From a virus, in the IMG/VR virus record IMGVR_UViG_3300007539_000096, positions 1 through 32,620 of that record: a stretch of 32,620 nt of DNA; one strand, given 5' to 3'. The translations under genes and the position numbers were made by a program. How positions within the stretch are numbered: position 1 is the stretch's first letter; each line of letters starts with the position of its first letter. The notes below the pieces were generated by a model that ran no database searches, was not told the DNA's origin, and saw only the letters and a list, made by a program, of their open reading frames with translations. Of the stretch, positions 13,101 to 20,947 are shown one piece after another.

Positions 13101-13850
13101 GTAGCCGTCGCCGTCGTAGCTTAATGTTCCGCTGTGGCTTGGAATATCCACATCCGTGCGTAGTCCTGTAAATTTTCTTCGGTAGTTGATAACTCCATAG
13201 CCTATGTCAGGCGTGATGCCGTCGCTGTCGCCGCAGTATGTTGTGGTTCCAGTGTAGGTGTAGGTGGTTTGTATCTGTTCCGGTGTTGGAAGGTAGCCGC
13301 CATACGACTTGCCGTGCGGACTCCAATAGTGACTGGATATCCGCATCCACGCCTGCGCCGCATCTCCGGCAGGCCAAGCAGTCACTCCTGCGTCGGCGTC
13401 AATGCCGCCTCGCTGATACTTGCTCAGCTCCCAGTATTGTTCCAGCGTCTGCGGCGGCTGCAGGTTCCAGAGCAGCGGAAGTTCGTTATATCTATCTTCC
13501 TCCTCTACTGTAACAACTGGACTTCCTTTGACCAGCGCCATGCCTGTGCAGGCTAGGTTCGCACCCTCGTTGTCACCGGCGTCTGCTGTAGGGAATATCA
13601 GGTCGGTTTTTTCCGGGTCCACGGCACCGTAGATGTCCCAGTATTCCAGTTGCGATGGAAACAGGTAGCCGCTTGCGTCAGGGTTGCGCATCTGACGCCA
13701 CAGGTTGACCAAGTAGTAGCTGACGCGCCAGGCCCAGTCACCGATTCCGCTCAGCATCCTGTCATTGACGGCAGCGGCCTGCGCCGCCATATCCGACGAC
13801 GTAGGCCGCTCACCAACCTCAACAACAGGTGCTCGCGTGAAGGTAATCAC
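10128..13850 (-). CDS. Large tail-tip / receptor-binding structural protein
   Basis: 1240 residues, the longest gene. Its place after the tape measure and distal-tail genes, and its size, mark it as the tail tip or central fiber. It is rich in Tyr, Trp, Asp and Gly and has fiber-like segments, e.g. LQPGETYIVKGTGSVQYGGGNYGDGATFTAG near residue 630, a motif seen in phage fibers. It has many Cys (for example GGCPCGSETHGDGH near 260), unusual for a cytoplasmically made virion protein. No enzymatic motif is clear; PNTNIYADTFNRHSRMLNLL near 1020 may be a helical joint. Start is GTG at 13850. It contains no GTTGCAAC site, while these are frequent elsewhere. Confidence 0.7.
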   Translation of the reverse strand: MITFTRAPVVEVGERPTSSDMAAQAAAVNDRMLSGIGDWAWRVSYYLVNLWRQMRNPDASGYLFPSQLEYWDIYGAVDPEKTDLIFPTADAGDNEGANLACTGMALVKGSPVVTVEEEDRYNELPLLWNLQPPQTLEQYWELSKYQRGGIDADAGVTAWPAGDAAQAWMRISSHYWSPHGKSYGGYLPTPEQIQTTYTYTGTTTYCGDSDGITPDIGYGVINYRRKFTGLRTDVDIPSHSGTLSYDGDGYPVITYAGGCPCGSETHGDGHIQGIVKGGMSYIVYVSNSTDCADYSTDVFPLQDWIEGPYEGYGDLVHTGGDHLNRIVAAMASDFRGSTYQRIKDTFKIQSIAFDAQRFFTRQYALAPARGTLSPDQTAIDVQYPSCRITGAIQHESGTEARWVTGGTSYAIADGFVAAAVFVKAKELETAATVQVLDGATQLYSTSLTPDDDGNASALFWFSNAAQRSELKVRIGNQVRFSSADGEIRCEFAELEDRKPDHWDAAMILRLAAAGNGRQVDGRGIDVETSKAIGDNFMRYGCIVGSWPISSGPEVNRNPLYDVARRLTNKCLHILPRRNFVAYEVADGKSILYYKRYAYGLKNSRVDLLAGIAPPPDAIASGSLQPGETYIVKGTGSVQYGGGNYGDGATFTAGAAKTYTSDGTASVYVYDGIRSSALKNGWTNRWCSFVEPKHYDPSESSIYKPSAYSDYWAFSDRCHFKSNDFPAALVGFVSYNYTVTVDSATGATTKGNPRAQSALYAPEAPTGYRYVEGANHDTRYMVDGTRFRKSCRVYEPPVEVESAVVHDWDADIVKITFSGRFQTHEDAPSSWSATAPTWDLGGTKPSTVTDLEDELTGLNGYRTIDNALRSYHVHLNNGHWQCPLASLGDYGGYTAPTDVYGACYPTVFLVALQNEPYDDGNDTVQSWDTRMTVDEHQKLDLYLRAGCEGWMDEALSLQHVCENNPVGFSDYGTLYDYSWENLQYEANGTRWTGFIGDAARDDVPEGFGPMPNTNIYADTFNRHSRMLNLLTKARLPVPTKLQYQYDNYTADVNLTYTNGMLDNVTGPAPDTLFGSYGWLDGAKQVRRSIESNYSPDGIHCEEDRVMHRIYWDTAWEYCLPDGVKELMENNFGGFIARVSRTTYTERKGSKRAPGSEEYCDNSSGFTSVWTDDGGTSFWCWDAIATETVTCETVPCGTWLRANPPLPFDARIASGPRINAASNEITYTPLLTDQFWVEVPLV

Positions 13851-13853
13851 GAA

Positions 13854-14252
13854 TTAAGGCTCACATGCTACGATTTCGAGACGGATTCCGCTTACGCTCG
13901 GTTTCACGCTCAGGTATTTGCCGCCGTCCATCTTGAACGGCCCGGCAACTTCACCGACGCCGATGTTGATATGCTCAGTGGTTCCAGCATCGAACGAGAC
14001 CACCCAGGTGCCGGTTGTGTCTTCTACGTTGCGCAGCAGCACCCAGTGGTCAGATGATACGTCAATAGAGCCGATACCGATTGTGGGCGAGCCTACAGCA
14101 GTCAGCGTGACAAAGCTGGTGCCGGTGCTGACGTAGATGCTCTGGTGCATCTCGTCTCCGGTCATGTCACCCAGAGCAAAGCTGCTGGTTGCGTTCTGAA
14201 CGGTGGTGCCGCTTTTGCTGGCGGCGAGTTTTGCGGTTAGTGTCAGTGCCAT
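13854..14252 (-). CDS. Probable minor tail or virion protein
   Basis: 132 residues, all-beta in character (MALTLTAKLAASKSGTTVQNATSSFALGDMTGDEMHQSIYVSTGTSFVTLTAV ... GPFKMDGGKYLSVKPSVSGIRLEIVAC). The pattern of short Gly/Thr-rich strands fits a jelly-roll or fiber-cap protein. AGGAGAAAAT stands before ATG at 14252. It lies directly upstream of the large tail-tip gene and downstream of distal-tail candidates, so a tail-tip accessory or decoration role is likely. Family not recognised. Confidence 0.55.
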   Translation of the reverse strand: MALTLTAKLAASKSGTTVQNATSSFALGDMTGDEMHQSIYVSTGTSFVTLTAVGSPTIGIGSIDVSSDHWVLLRNVEDTTGTWVVSFDAGTTEHINIGVGEVAGPFKMDGGKYLSVKPSVSGIRLEIVACEP

Positions 14253-14276
14253 ATTTTCTCCTGTTGTTGTTGGTGT

Positions 14277-14444
14277 TTACGCCCAGCGTGCGTCTCCTGA
14301 GCCGCCGCCGGTAGATTTTGCTGATGGTCTGCGCGTGACGCCGCGAGTGGTGCGGCTTGTGAATACGCCCACGCCTCTGGATGGCTGCTGCTGTTGCAAC
14401 TGCCGCTCCAGCTTCTTAATCTTTGCAACTAAGTGTTTAATCAT
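14277..14444 (-). CDS. Small basic protein with coiled-coil start
   Basis: 55 residues. Residues 1-20 form an amphipathic helix (IKHLVAKIKKLERQLQQQQ), followed by a Gly/Arg/Ser/Thr-rich tail (TSRTTRGVTRRPSAKSTGGGSGDARWA). The start at 14444 has a strong GAGGAGGCGAC site and overlaps the preceding stop as ATGA. Another reading frame here gives a Gln/Ser-rich product without a binding site and is rejected. A GTTGCAAC palindrome (14393-14400) encodes Leu-Gln in the helix. Role unknown; perhaps a tail-tip assembly adaptor. Confidence 0.6.
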   Translation of the reverse strand: MIKHLVAKIKKLERQLQQQQPSRGVGVFTSRTTRGVTRRPSAKSTGGGSGDARWA

Positions 14445-15190
14445 GTCGCCTCCTCATATAAAAAGGTGCTGTAGCTGTCGGCGTGCCAGTATTCCTGCGT
14501 GATTTGCCACTTGTCCGTTCCGTATTGGTCCACGGTAGGCGTGCGCTTCAACCAGTAGCCATCTGGAAGGCTGAACTTAATGGTTCCAGGTATGTTTTCC
14601 GCAGACTGAAGCGCGGCAGTTGAGTAAACCTTTCCAACGTTGGTCAGCACAGGCTGAATCGTGCTGTTGGATGTGATGACGACTGTGTGCCGCAACACGA
14701 ACTGCGACACGGTGTAAGCCTCAACACCCTTTGCCAGTTCGTCGTAAAGGCTGTCAGCAAGCTGGACTGAACCTGCCGGAAGCGGAGCGAGCAGGTCAGC
14801 CGCCGTGGTTCCGTCGCCGCGCAATGCTGCTTCGATTGCGGCCTTAAAGTTCACCTTTTCCGAAGGCTCCCAGGTTTCCTGTTCAGATGTCACGCTCGGA
14901 TGCTCAAATATGGACTTTTCCAAGTCGTTGCCGATAAGGCTCCACTCATCAGACAGCGGCACAGCCGGGTCTTGCGTTTCGGCAGCGCCATACGTTACTT
15001 CTAGGCTGCCATATCCTCCCTGCTGGTCTGGAACATAGCGCACACTGTATCCGTTGCTGATTGCGTTTGCGCTGAGTGTTTCAAGTTCCGCCGGTGTGCC
15101 GGTGTAGACCACAACCTGCTGGTATCCAGTGCGCGGATTCCATGTGTAACCTCTAGCTTCGCCTGTGACTGTTGTGCCGTAAAATTCCAT
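14441..15190 (-). CDS. Probable distal tail protein
   Basis: 249 residues. It lies right after the tape measure gene, the usual place of distal tail proteins. The N-terminal part (MEFYGTTVTGEARGYTWNPRTGYQQVVVYTGTPAELETL ... GYSVRYVPDQQGGYGSLEVTYG) is beta-rich, the middle helical (KAAIEAALRGDGTTAADLLAPL), and the end again beta-rich (GYWLKRTPTVDQYGTDKWQITQEYWHADSYSTFLY). The last segment is of the type seen in tail proteins of virion beta-sandwich folds. No family match is certain. It starts 1 nt after the tape measure stop and ends in ATGA with the small basic gene. Confidence 0.55.
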   Translation of the reverse strand: MEFYGTTVTGEARGYTWNPRTGYQQVVVYTGTPAELETLSANAISNGYSVRYVPDQQGGYGSLEVTYGAAETQDPAVPLSDEWSLIGNDLEKSIFEHPSVTSEQETWEPSEKVNFKAAIEAALRGDGTTAADLLAPLPAGSVQLADSLYDELAKGVEAYTVSQFVLRHTVVITSNSTIQPVLTNVGKVYSTAALQSAENIPGTIKFSLPDGYWLKRTPTVDQYGTDKWQITQEYWHADSYSTFLYEEAT

Positions 15191-15191
15191 G

Positions 15192-16250
15192 TTACAGTTC
15201 CTCGTTCATAGCTGCCGCTGTTCGCGATGTATTGCTTGCTATCTGCTGGAGTAGGTTCACCTTCTGCCGCTCAATTTGAGATGTGCCGCCTCTGAATAAG
15301 CCGATGCGCGCCAGTGCGTCAGCTGCTGTTCCTCTGCCCGCCGATGATGAAGGCATTCCAGTTTTTGCCACGTTGCTCCAGTAATCGCCGCCATCCATGT
15401 CTCCTGTTGTGTATCTGTTCGCGGTGGCACCGGTGCTTTCATCACCACCTCCAAGCCTTCCCGTCAACATGCCTCCTATAGACATTGTAAGCGCCCTGCT
15501 TGCGCTTGGTGACAATCCCGCCTTTGCGACTATTCGCGCAACCTGCGCATGATAAAACGCCGTTACTAAACCTTCGCCAATTCCCATCAGATTACTGACT
15601 GACTTGCCGCGAATCTCTCTTAGAAACTTGCCCAGCCTTGTCTCCGCCTCTTCGATTCCGCGAATAACATCCTCGCGCACAGCAACGCCCAGATTCTTTG
15701 CCTCTGCGACGTTTGCAGCAAAACCGTTGGCCATCGCTGTCAGTGTTGGAACGGCGGACCTGCCCATTACTATCAGCGCGTCACCTAGCATCTGCTGCCT
15801 ATTCTCAGACTCGCCTATGTGGTTTGCAATTCGCATGAAAACGTCTTCGATGCGGAGAGTTTTTATTTCGGCAAACGACACGCCCAGCCTCTCAAAAGTC
15901 TTTGCCATGTTCCCGCCCTCGCCGCCTTCAATGGCCGTCTTGACCGCCTTTGACAGGGCCAAAATGTTCTTCTCTATATCTTCCATAGAACCGCCCGCTG
16001 CGCTTATTGCATATTCCCATTCCTGGAGCGCGTCGGTGCTAATTCCAAGCGCATCAGACATGTGTGTCAGGTTAGACGCGAAATCCACAACCCTCCTGAC
16101 TGAGTGGATGCCAAAGCTTATCCCTATTGCGGCAGCGAATGTGCGCACAGCACCGCCAATCTTGTTCAGCCGCGCCATCGTCCTGTCAGCAGCTGCGCCG
16201 AACTTGGAGTCATTGCCGCTAATCTCAATATCAAGTCGCTGTTTCGCCAT
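15192..16250 (-). CDS. Short tape measure protein
   Basis: 352 residues. The start LDIEISGNDSKFGAAADRTMARLNKIGGAVRTFAAAIGISFGIHSVRRVVDFASNLTHMSDALGIST is typical of tape measure proteins: a strand, a helical linker, a hydrophobic helix, then the SDALGIS-T motif near residue 70. The rest is mostly helical with a Gly-rich zone (250-275) and a C-terminal helix. Most siphovirus tape measures are 600-1500 residues. At about 1.5 angstrom per residue this one predicts a tail near 50 nm, among the shortest. The gene overlaps the upstream chaperone candidate by 20 nt. A second, undetected tape measure gene is unlikely because no other long helical gene exists here. Confidence 0.75.
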   Translation of the reverse strand: MAKQRLDIEISGNDSKFGAAADRTMARLNKIGGAVRTFAAAIGISFGIHSVRRVVDFASNLTHMSDALGISTDALQEWEYAISAAGGSMEDIEKNILALSKAVKTAIEGGEGGNMAKTFERLGVSFAEIKTLRIEDVFMRIANHIGESENRQQMLGDALIVMGRSAVPTLTAMANGFAANVAEAKNLGVAVREDVIRGIEEAETRLGKFLREIRGKSVSNLMGIGEGLVTAFYHAQVARIVAKAGLSPSASRALTMSIGGMLTGRLGGGDESTGATANRYTTGDMDGGDYWSNVAKTGMPSSSAGRGTAADALARIGLFRGGTSQIERQKVNLLQQIASNTSRTAAAMNEEL

Positions 16251-16809
16251 GCTGCTTCCTCTTGTAAAACTCCATTATTTCCTGTTCCTGCGGAGACGCA
16301 AACCGTAGGCCACCTTCCTGCGCCCAGTAGCCGCAGACCTCCCACAGCGCCTGTGTCAGCGGCAGCTCCATAGCCTCCTGCATCGTCACGCCGATGCGGC
16401 TTGTGAGTGTGCCGACGAGTGTCCTCAGTGCATCTCCATCACCGGGCTGTGCGTTCTGTTTTCGGTCAGACGGCACAAACACGGTCGGTCCCTGCCAGCT
16501 GCGCCTGACATAGTTCAGCAGCACCTGCACGTTGCGCTCTTGGGCTAGGAGCAGCTTCAGACCCAACCACGAAATCTGAAGCTGCCCCACCCTCGACTCG
16601 ATGCGCTTGGCGGCGCGGGTCTGAGTGCGACTAAACACAAACACGGCAACAGCAGCCTGCCCAAGTGTAACAGAGTAGGGCAGTGCGGTAGGTGCGGCTA
16701 GAGGACTGCCTAGCCGCCGCAGCAGAAGCGCATGTCCAACCTGCATCGGCAGCAGTGTGGTGCCTGCAATGCGTGTGCGGTCAGGAAATATGGCTTCTGC
16801 GTAATCCAT
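16231..16809 (-). CDS. Probable tail assembly chaperone
   Basis: 192 residues between the major tail protein and the tape measure, the standard position of tail assembly chaperones. The N-terminal TTLLPMQVGHALLLRRLGSPL is like the phage chaperone segment found in similar proteins (PFSLGHxLLLxRxGSP). A helical middle (AAKRIESRVGQLQISWLGLKLLLAQE) and a C-terminal helix (ALWEVCGYWAQEGGLRFASPQEQEIMEFYKRK) follow. I looked for a programmed frameshift linking it to the next frame, as in lambda G/GT, and saw no slippery heptamer at the overlap with the tape measure. The start at 16809 is 2 nt after the major tail protein stop. Confidence 0.6.
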   Translation of the reverse strand: MDYAEAIFPDRTRIAGTTLLPMQVGHALLLRRLGSPLAAPTALPYSVTLGQAAVAVFVFSRTQTRAAKRIESRVGQLQISWLGLKLLLAQERNVQVLLNYVRRSWQGPTVFVPSDRKQNAQPGDGDALRTLVGTLTSRIGVTMQEAMELPLTQALWEVCGYWAQEGGLRFASPQEQEIMEFYKRKQHGETAT

Positions 16810-16811
16810 TA

Positions 16812-17264
16812 TTAGCTCACGGCGGTCGTCAGTGTGGTGGCGTCAGAGCCTGATGCTGTATAGCGGACAAGGTTGAGGCTGACCGTGGCGAAACCGTCGC
16901 TAGTTTCTGAAGCGGTAAAGCCGCCGTCATAAATCCAGTCTCCGTTTGCTTCGCTGTTGCGGTCGCTGGCAATCGTCACCTTGATGCGGGCACCAGGCGA
17001 AACCAGAGCAGCAGCAGCGTTGGCTACTGTGTGCGTGGTTTTCGACACAGCGAGAGCAGAAACGCGGCAGCTATACATCTCGCGCCCGTTCGCAGCACCG
17101 ATGACTTCGCCGGTGGTAGGGTTAATCAAGTCCTGCTTGATGGCGTGGTCATGCGTGACCTCCATGCTGGTTATGAGCAGCTCGCAGGTCGCGCTTAACC
17201 CGCTCCAGCTGATTGTGCCATAGGTGTGCGGTACGCCCGCTGTTCCATAGTTCGTGTATGCCAT
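16812..17264 (-). CDS. Major tail protein
   Basis: 150 residues with the beta-rich, Thr/Ser/Gly-rich look of a siphovirus tail tube protein (TISWSGLSATCELLITSMEVTHDHAIKQDLINPTTGEVIGAANGREMYSCRVSALAV ... ARIKVTIASDRNSEANGDWIYDGGFTASETSDGFATVSLNLVRY). Alternating strands and the DGGFTA-xx-SDGFATVSLNL ending fit a tube subunit. Its position before the chaperone and tape measure is as expected. AGGAGAAATAAAC precedes ATG at 17264. In most genomes it directly follows the tail terminator; here a 6.7-kb module of exported proteins stands between them. Confidence 0.65.
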   Translation of the reverse strand: MAYTNYGTAGVPHTYGTISWSGLSATCELLITSMEVTHDHAIKQDLINPTTGEVIGAANGREMYSCRVSALAVSKTTHTVANAAAALVSPGARIKVTIASDRNSEANGDWIYDGGFTASETSDGFATVSLNLVRYTASGSDATTLTTAVS

Positions 17265-17266
17265 GT

Positions 17267-17953
17267 TTATTTCTCCTGTTTGTTGTTGAGTTTCTCCAAA
17301 ACCGCCTCCAGTGCATCCGGTATGCCATTTTTATTCGCATCCACCATACCCTGAAGGTATCCGTGCCGCCGGAACATGTAGATTGCACCGCCTCCGACGC
17401 AGACGAGAATCAGCACCAGCGTTTCATTCCCGGCTAGCATCTGCGCTCCGAATATCAGTGCCGCACCCGCAGCACCCGTCCAGACCTGAACAGTGGTCCC
17501 GGTAAATGCTCTGATGGCAGGATGGAACATGGCTAGAGCTGCCAGCAGCAGGCCAAACCCTAGCAGCTTGATAGAACCGTAACTGCGCAACTTAGCTTCC
17601 AGCTTTGCCACACTCGCCCAGTCGTCCCTAGCTCTATCATGCTGCGCTGTTCCCATGCTTGTTCTGATACTCTCGGTGACTCTGGTGCCATCTATGGTCC
17701 GCTCGTAAACCTGCTCGCTAGGAGTCTCCTGATTCTCGCCTTGTTCAAAGTTTAGCGTCGGCACTTCACCTACAGGCACGAGCTGTGGTGCATCTGGAGT
17801 CTGAACCAGTGCCATCTGTTGCAACTTCGCAGTGTAGCTGCTGCCCTTCTGCGGAGCTGGTGGCAGCATCTTGCAGCCGCTAGCCAGTAACAGCAGGCAC
17901 GCAAACACAATGGCCCAACCTAGAAATTCTACGACGCGGTGGAATGATTTCAT
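17267..17953 (-). CDS. Lipoprotein with membrane segments and EF-hand-like loop
   Basis: 228 residues. The N-terminus (MKSFHRVVEFLGWAIVFACLLLLASGC) is a lipoprotein signal ending in lipobox LASGC, so Cys27 should be lipidated. A polar region (30-125) is followed by two or three hydrophobic segments (IKLLGFGLLLAALAMFHPA; VWTGAAGAALIFGAQML; TLVLILVCVGGGAIYMF). The C-terminus has DANKNGIPDALEAVLEKL, an EF-hand/thrombospondin-type calcium loop (D-x-N-x-N-G-x-x-D). It overlaps the holin-like gene as ATGA, and a GTTGCAAC site lies inside (17818-17825). Roles to consider: outer-membrane lysis component (spanin-like), or superinfection exclusion at the envelope. Lipobox and loop are seen; function is inferred. 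Confidence 0.7.
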   Translation of the reverse strand: MKSFHRVVEFLGWAIVFACLLLLASGCKMLPPAPQKGSSYTAKLQQMALVQTPDAPQLVPVGEVPTLNFEQGENQETPSEQVYERTIDGTRVTESIRTSMGTAQHDRARDDWASVAKLEAKLRSYGSIKLLGFGLLLAALAMFHPAIRAFTGTTVQVWTGAAGAALIFGAQMLAGNETLVLILVCVGGGAIYMFRRHGYLQGMVDANKNGIPDALEAVLEKLNNKQEK

Positions 17954-18159
17954 GATTTCGGTTTGTTTTCGGTTAGTTTCTGCCAGCCCTTGAGACCTAG
18001 AACAGACGCCACAAGATACACCTGCTCAATAGGAATCGCTGCCACGGCTCCGGTTTTGACAGTCACATAAACCAACTGGAACAGGACTGCTGCCACGACT
18101 GCCAGCATAGCAACTCTAGTGCTGCTGGTTGTATCTGATTTGCTGCTTAATACGCTCAT
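17950..18159 (-). CDS. Small two-helix membrane protein, holin candidate
   Basis: 69 residues. A polar N-terminus (MSVLSSKSDTTSSTR) is followed by two hydrophobic segments (VAMLAVVAAVLFQLVYVTV and AIPIEQVYLVASVLGLKGW) and a polar basic end (QKLTENKPKS). Size, topology and coupling to a lipoprotein gene (ATGA overlap) fit a class II-like holin. Holins form the lesion that starts lysis. No endolysin is recognisable nearby, which weakens the call. It starts 1 nt after the stop of the beta-helix protein gene. Confidence 0.5.
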   Translation of the reverse strand: MSVLSSKSDTTSSTRVAMLAVVAAVLFQLVYVTVKTGAVAAIPIEQVYLVASVLGLKGWQKLTENKPKS

Positions 18160-18160
18160 A

Positions 18161-19849
18161 TCAATATGCTCCTATGGTTACTGTTTCGGCTCTGATGGTT
18201 CCTGCCCCAGATGCAGCCGGTGCCTCGGTCTGTGTGCTGCTGTTCGTCACCGACTCTGCGCTGATGGTTGCCACGTCATTGCCTGCCGCATCCTCCAGTC
18301 CGTCGCCGGGATTCGTGTAGCTCACGGTCACAGTCTCGCCTGAGTAAACAGTCGGCACAGTGTAAACCAGACTGGTGGTGCCGCTTCCGCTGCTGTAAGT
18401 CGCAGTCTGTGCCCCGCCACCGTCCACACTGATTGTCATGCCACCGCTGCCACCTGAGCCGACGACTGTTGCCTCTCCAAAAACAACGGTCAGTGTGGTT
18501 CCGTCAGTTGCGACTGAAGCAGAGCTGAATGCTGGCGGCGTGGTGTCTGTTCCGCTATACTCATACGCCCCAATATCCCACGTTCCATCACTGCCTCTGG
18601 TTGCCCCGAGCAGGTCTGTGCTGTATGTGGCTCCAAGGTCTGCGCCAAGGTCTTTTGCCGACGATGACGCACCGATTGTGTAGTCTCCGCCAGCATAGTT
18701 TACGAACGGGTCAGATGCAGAACCCACGCCGTTAGATTCAGACGTTGTTCCGTCATAGAGATTGTAGTCGTGCGAGAGGTTTGTTGCCTCGTAGTCTAAG
18801 GTCACAGCGTAAAATATGTTGTTGGTAAAAGAGCTGGAATTAAAGTTAGCATTCGCACCGACAATACCGTAGCTCATATTCACGATGGTGTTGTTGTGAA
18901 ACTCGACCTCCACATAGCCTGTGTCATATTTCTGAAGGTCTGCCTCAAAAGCCCTGGCAGTGGTGCCTCCGTCATGAAACACATTGCCGTAAACCTGGCA
19001 TCCAGTCCGCACACCTTCCGCTGGACCAGCGTGATAAACCCCTTCTGCGTTATAGTTGGATATGTCGTTATAGCGCACAACTAGGTTGTCGCATGTCTCG
19101 CCCTGTGCGTATATTACGTTCGTGTGGTATGCCACATTACTAGACCTCGCATCCTTCAGAACGCAGTATTCTATGGTAACATTAGAGTGCTGAAATACGT
19201 ATATCAGTGTGGAAAAGCCGTGGATTTTGCAGTGCGAAATAAGCAGGTTATCGGAGCTTGCTCCAGGCGTTAAGTCCATCCCACGCACACCGCTTGTGTA
19301 GTTATAGTCAGAAGTTGTATCTGCTGGTCCGTCCAGCTCGATATATTTAATCTCCCAGTAATCGCACGCGAATCCCCAAAATACACCGCCGCTGTTTGCG
19401 CCCTCCGCGCAATTAACCTTGATTCCGTATTCAGTCTGACCGTCGATTGTGATGTAGTCGCGGCTTGCGTCTGGGTATATGACGTTCGCTGCTCCAGTGT
19501 CTATTGTTACCTGCCCATCGTATCCTGCGCTCCATCCAGTTGCCGATGTTGCGGCGCTGTCGGACGCGGTGGCACGTTTCAGTGTTATCGGGTTGCCGCT
19601 GGTTCCACTGCCCTTAATGACAACTGACTGAGTGTATGTTCCGGCAGCTATCCAAAGCGTGTCGCCTGCTCCAAGCTGTCCAGCCGAAGCGCCCCACACC
19701 ACATCTGAAAAGCCATTAAATGCGTTGTCCCAGTCTGAACCATCTTCAGCACCGTATGAACCGCCGTTTGGGCGAACAAACAAGTCCTCAGCCGATGCGC
19801 TAAAGCAGATGCAGGCTGCAACAAATGTTCTAGTCAGACAATTCAGCAT
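18161..19849 (-). CDS. Secreted beta-helix spike / depolymerase-like protein
   Basis: 562 residues. The start at 19849 gives an N-terminal signal peptide (MLNCLTRTFVAACICFSASA, cut likely before EDLFVRP). Then a right-handed parallel beta-helix (about 25-400): short Asn/Ile/Val-rich turns such as DNLLISHCKIHGF, SNVTIEYCVLKDA, DNLVVRYNDISNY, VEVEFHNNTIVNM. Then WDIGAYEY, a typical closing motif of choice-of-anchor Q proteins, and a C-terminal Ig-like SWM-type domain (TTPPAFSSASVATDGTTLTVVFGEATV). Beta-helix proteins in phages are often tail spikes that bind or cleave polysaccharide; no catalytic residues can be assigned. It overlaps the LamG gene by 20 nt. The signal peptide is unexpected for a virion part. 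Confidence 0.75.
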   Translation of the reverse strand: MLNCLTRTFVAACICFSASAEDLFVRPNGGSYGAEDGSDWDNAFNGFSDVVWGASAGQLGAGDTLWIAAGTYTQSVVIKGSGTSGNPITLKRATASDSAATSATGWSAGYDGQVTIDTGAANVIYPDASRDYITIDGQTEYGIKVNCAEGANSGGVFWGFACDYWEIKYIELDGPADTTSDYNYTSGVRGMDLTPGASSDNLLISHCKIHGFSTLIYVFQHSNVTIEYCVLKDARSSNVAYHTNVIYAQGETCDNLVVRYNDISNYNAEGVYHAGPAEGVRTGCQVYGNVFHDGGTTARAFEADLQKYDTGYVEVEFHNNTIVNMSYGIVGANANFNSSSFTNNIFYAVTLDYEATNLSHDYNLYDGTTSESNGVGSASDPFVNYAGGDYTIGASSSAKDLGADLGATYSTDLLGATRGSDGTWDIGAYEYSGTDTTPPAFSSASVATDGTTLTVVFGEATVVGSGGSGGMTISVDGGGAQTATYSSGSGTTSLVYTVPTVYSGETVTVSYTNPGDGLEDAAGNDVATISAESVTNSSTQTEAPAASGAGTIRAETVTIGAY

Positions 19850-20585
19850 AAGTGCGAGTGCCTCCAGAGTTATAAACCCATGCCTTTTCTTCGGTTGTGA
19901 GTTTCCGGTTGAATAAACCGACAAAGTCAATTTCCATATTTTTTCCGACTGTCGCTGTGCCGCCGCCGAAATACAACGCCGTGCCGGGGGATGTGAACGT
20001 CTCGCTTTGCGTTGCAAGGTCAGTGTTGTTTATCCACATATTGTGGTCTCCTGCTGAATTGTCATATTCCAAAACCACAGTATACCACGTTCCTACACTG
20101 GGTATCGTTGTCGATTGTATTTCCGACGCATCCGCTATCCTGCCACGTATGCCGTTTGATGTTATGTAGCGCACCGCAACTCCACCGGTGCTACTTGACA
20201 AGGCATAGTCCCCCGATGCTACTCCGGTGTAACTTCTGAACCTAACCACCATGGTTGCGTCAGTTGATGAGTCAGGCAACCAGACTCCTGCGCCAATAAT
20301 TCCAGCTATCGTCCACAGCTTGTCTCCAGTTGCAGCAGCAATTCCGCGACTTGGCGAGGTGTCGTATGTTGGAGAATTAACCTCCGTGAGGTCGTGGGTC
20401 GAGTGCGAGTCTGTTGCATCAGCGAAGTCATACCACGCAATAAGCGACGCTTTGCTAAGGCCTCCACCGCCAACCTCATCATTCACAGTGCCGCCCAGAA
20501 ACACCGGGTCAGCCAGGTCCAGCACTCCAACTTGTGCCTGAACCTGAACCAGACCGAGTAACAGAACTAGCAGCAGTCGTTTCAT
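19830..20585 (-). CDS. Secreted LamG / concanavalin-like carbohydrate-binding protein
   Basis: 251 residues. Signal peptide MKRLLLVLLLGLVQVQAQ at the N-terminus. From about residue 45 a LamG jelly-roll: SLIAWYDFADATDSHSTHDLTEVNSP, then strand segments TMVVRFRSYTG, TWYTVVLEYDNSAGDHNMWIN, and the usual end IDFVGLFNRKLTTEEKAWVYNSGGTRTYAEL. LamG domains bind sugars or receptors; phages carry them in tail fibers, hosts in secreted proteins. ATGA overlap with the gene before it. It may be a receptor- or glycan-binding accessory of the neighbouring fiber and beta-helix proteins. Confidence 0.75.
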   Translation of the reverse strand: MKRLLLVLLLGLVQVQAQVGVLDLADPVFLGGTVNDEVGGGGLSKASLIAWYDFADATDSHSTHDLTEVNSPTYDTSPSRGIAAATGDKLWTIAGIIGAGVWLPDSSTDATMVVRFRSYTGVASGDYALSSSTGGVAVRYITSNGIRGRIADASEIQSTTIPSVGTWYTVVLEYDNSAGDHNMWINNTDLATQSETFTSPGTALYFGGGTATVGKNMEIDFVGLFNRKLTTEEKAWVYNSGGTRTYAELSD

Positions 20586-20947
20586 GGAATCACTTCAAGG
20601 TGCGCTTCAACCTCGGTTTTCGTAGCATCGTCCGCAGATTCATATTTCTCCAAGAGTTCAGCCTGAATCAGCCGCTTCTCTTGAGCCACGATGGCGTTGA
20701 GTTTAGCTGTGAATAGTGCCTGAACATATTGCAGCGCCGTCATCTGTGGCACTGTGGCAACGTCCACATCAGGATTCTCGGCAACGGCTTTAGCAACAGC
20801 TTCAGCATTCATTCTGGTAACGACGCGCTGCACAGCTTTGAGCTGGACCGGCGTGTAGCTGAGGGTAGCGTCAGCAGCAGTTGCGGTTACAGTGAAGGCT
20901 GCGAGAGCCACGATAAGTGCTAGTGTCTTTTTCATATAGTCTTTCAT
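20582..20947 (-). CDS. Small secreted helical protein
   Basis: 121 residues. A signal peptide (MKDYMKKTLALIVALAAFTVTATAADA) is followed by a nearly all-helical body (TPVQLKAVQRVVTRMNAEAVAKAV ... QYVQALFTAKLNAIVAQEKRLIQAELLEKYESADDATKTEVEAHL) with possible coiled-coil character. ATG at 20947 overlaps the upstream stop as ATGA; Met5 is an alternative start. Its size and helical body suggest an oligomeric adaptor or chaperone for the large exported proteins around it. That is inference. No family recognised. Confidence 0.65.
   Translation of the reverse strand: MKDYMKKTLALIVALAAFTVTATAADATLSYTPVQLKAVQRVVTRMNAEAVAKAVAENPDVDVATVPQMTALQYVQALFTAKLNAIVAQEKRLIQAELLEKYESADDATKTEVEAHLEVIP

Noticed and set aside
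14243-14428. Open frame over the small basic gene 14277-14444
   Set aside because: No RBS, Gln/Ser-rich; the chosen frame has GAGGAGG and an ATGA overlap.
16231-16260. Programmed frameshift between tail chaperone and tape measure
   Set aside because: No slippery heptamer or downstream structure seen at the overlap.
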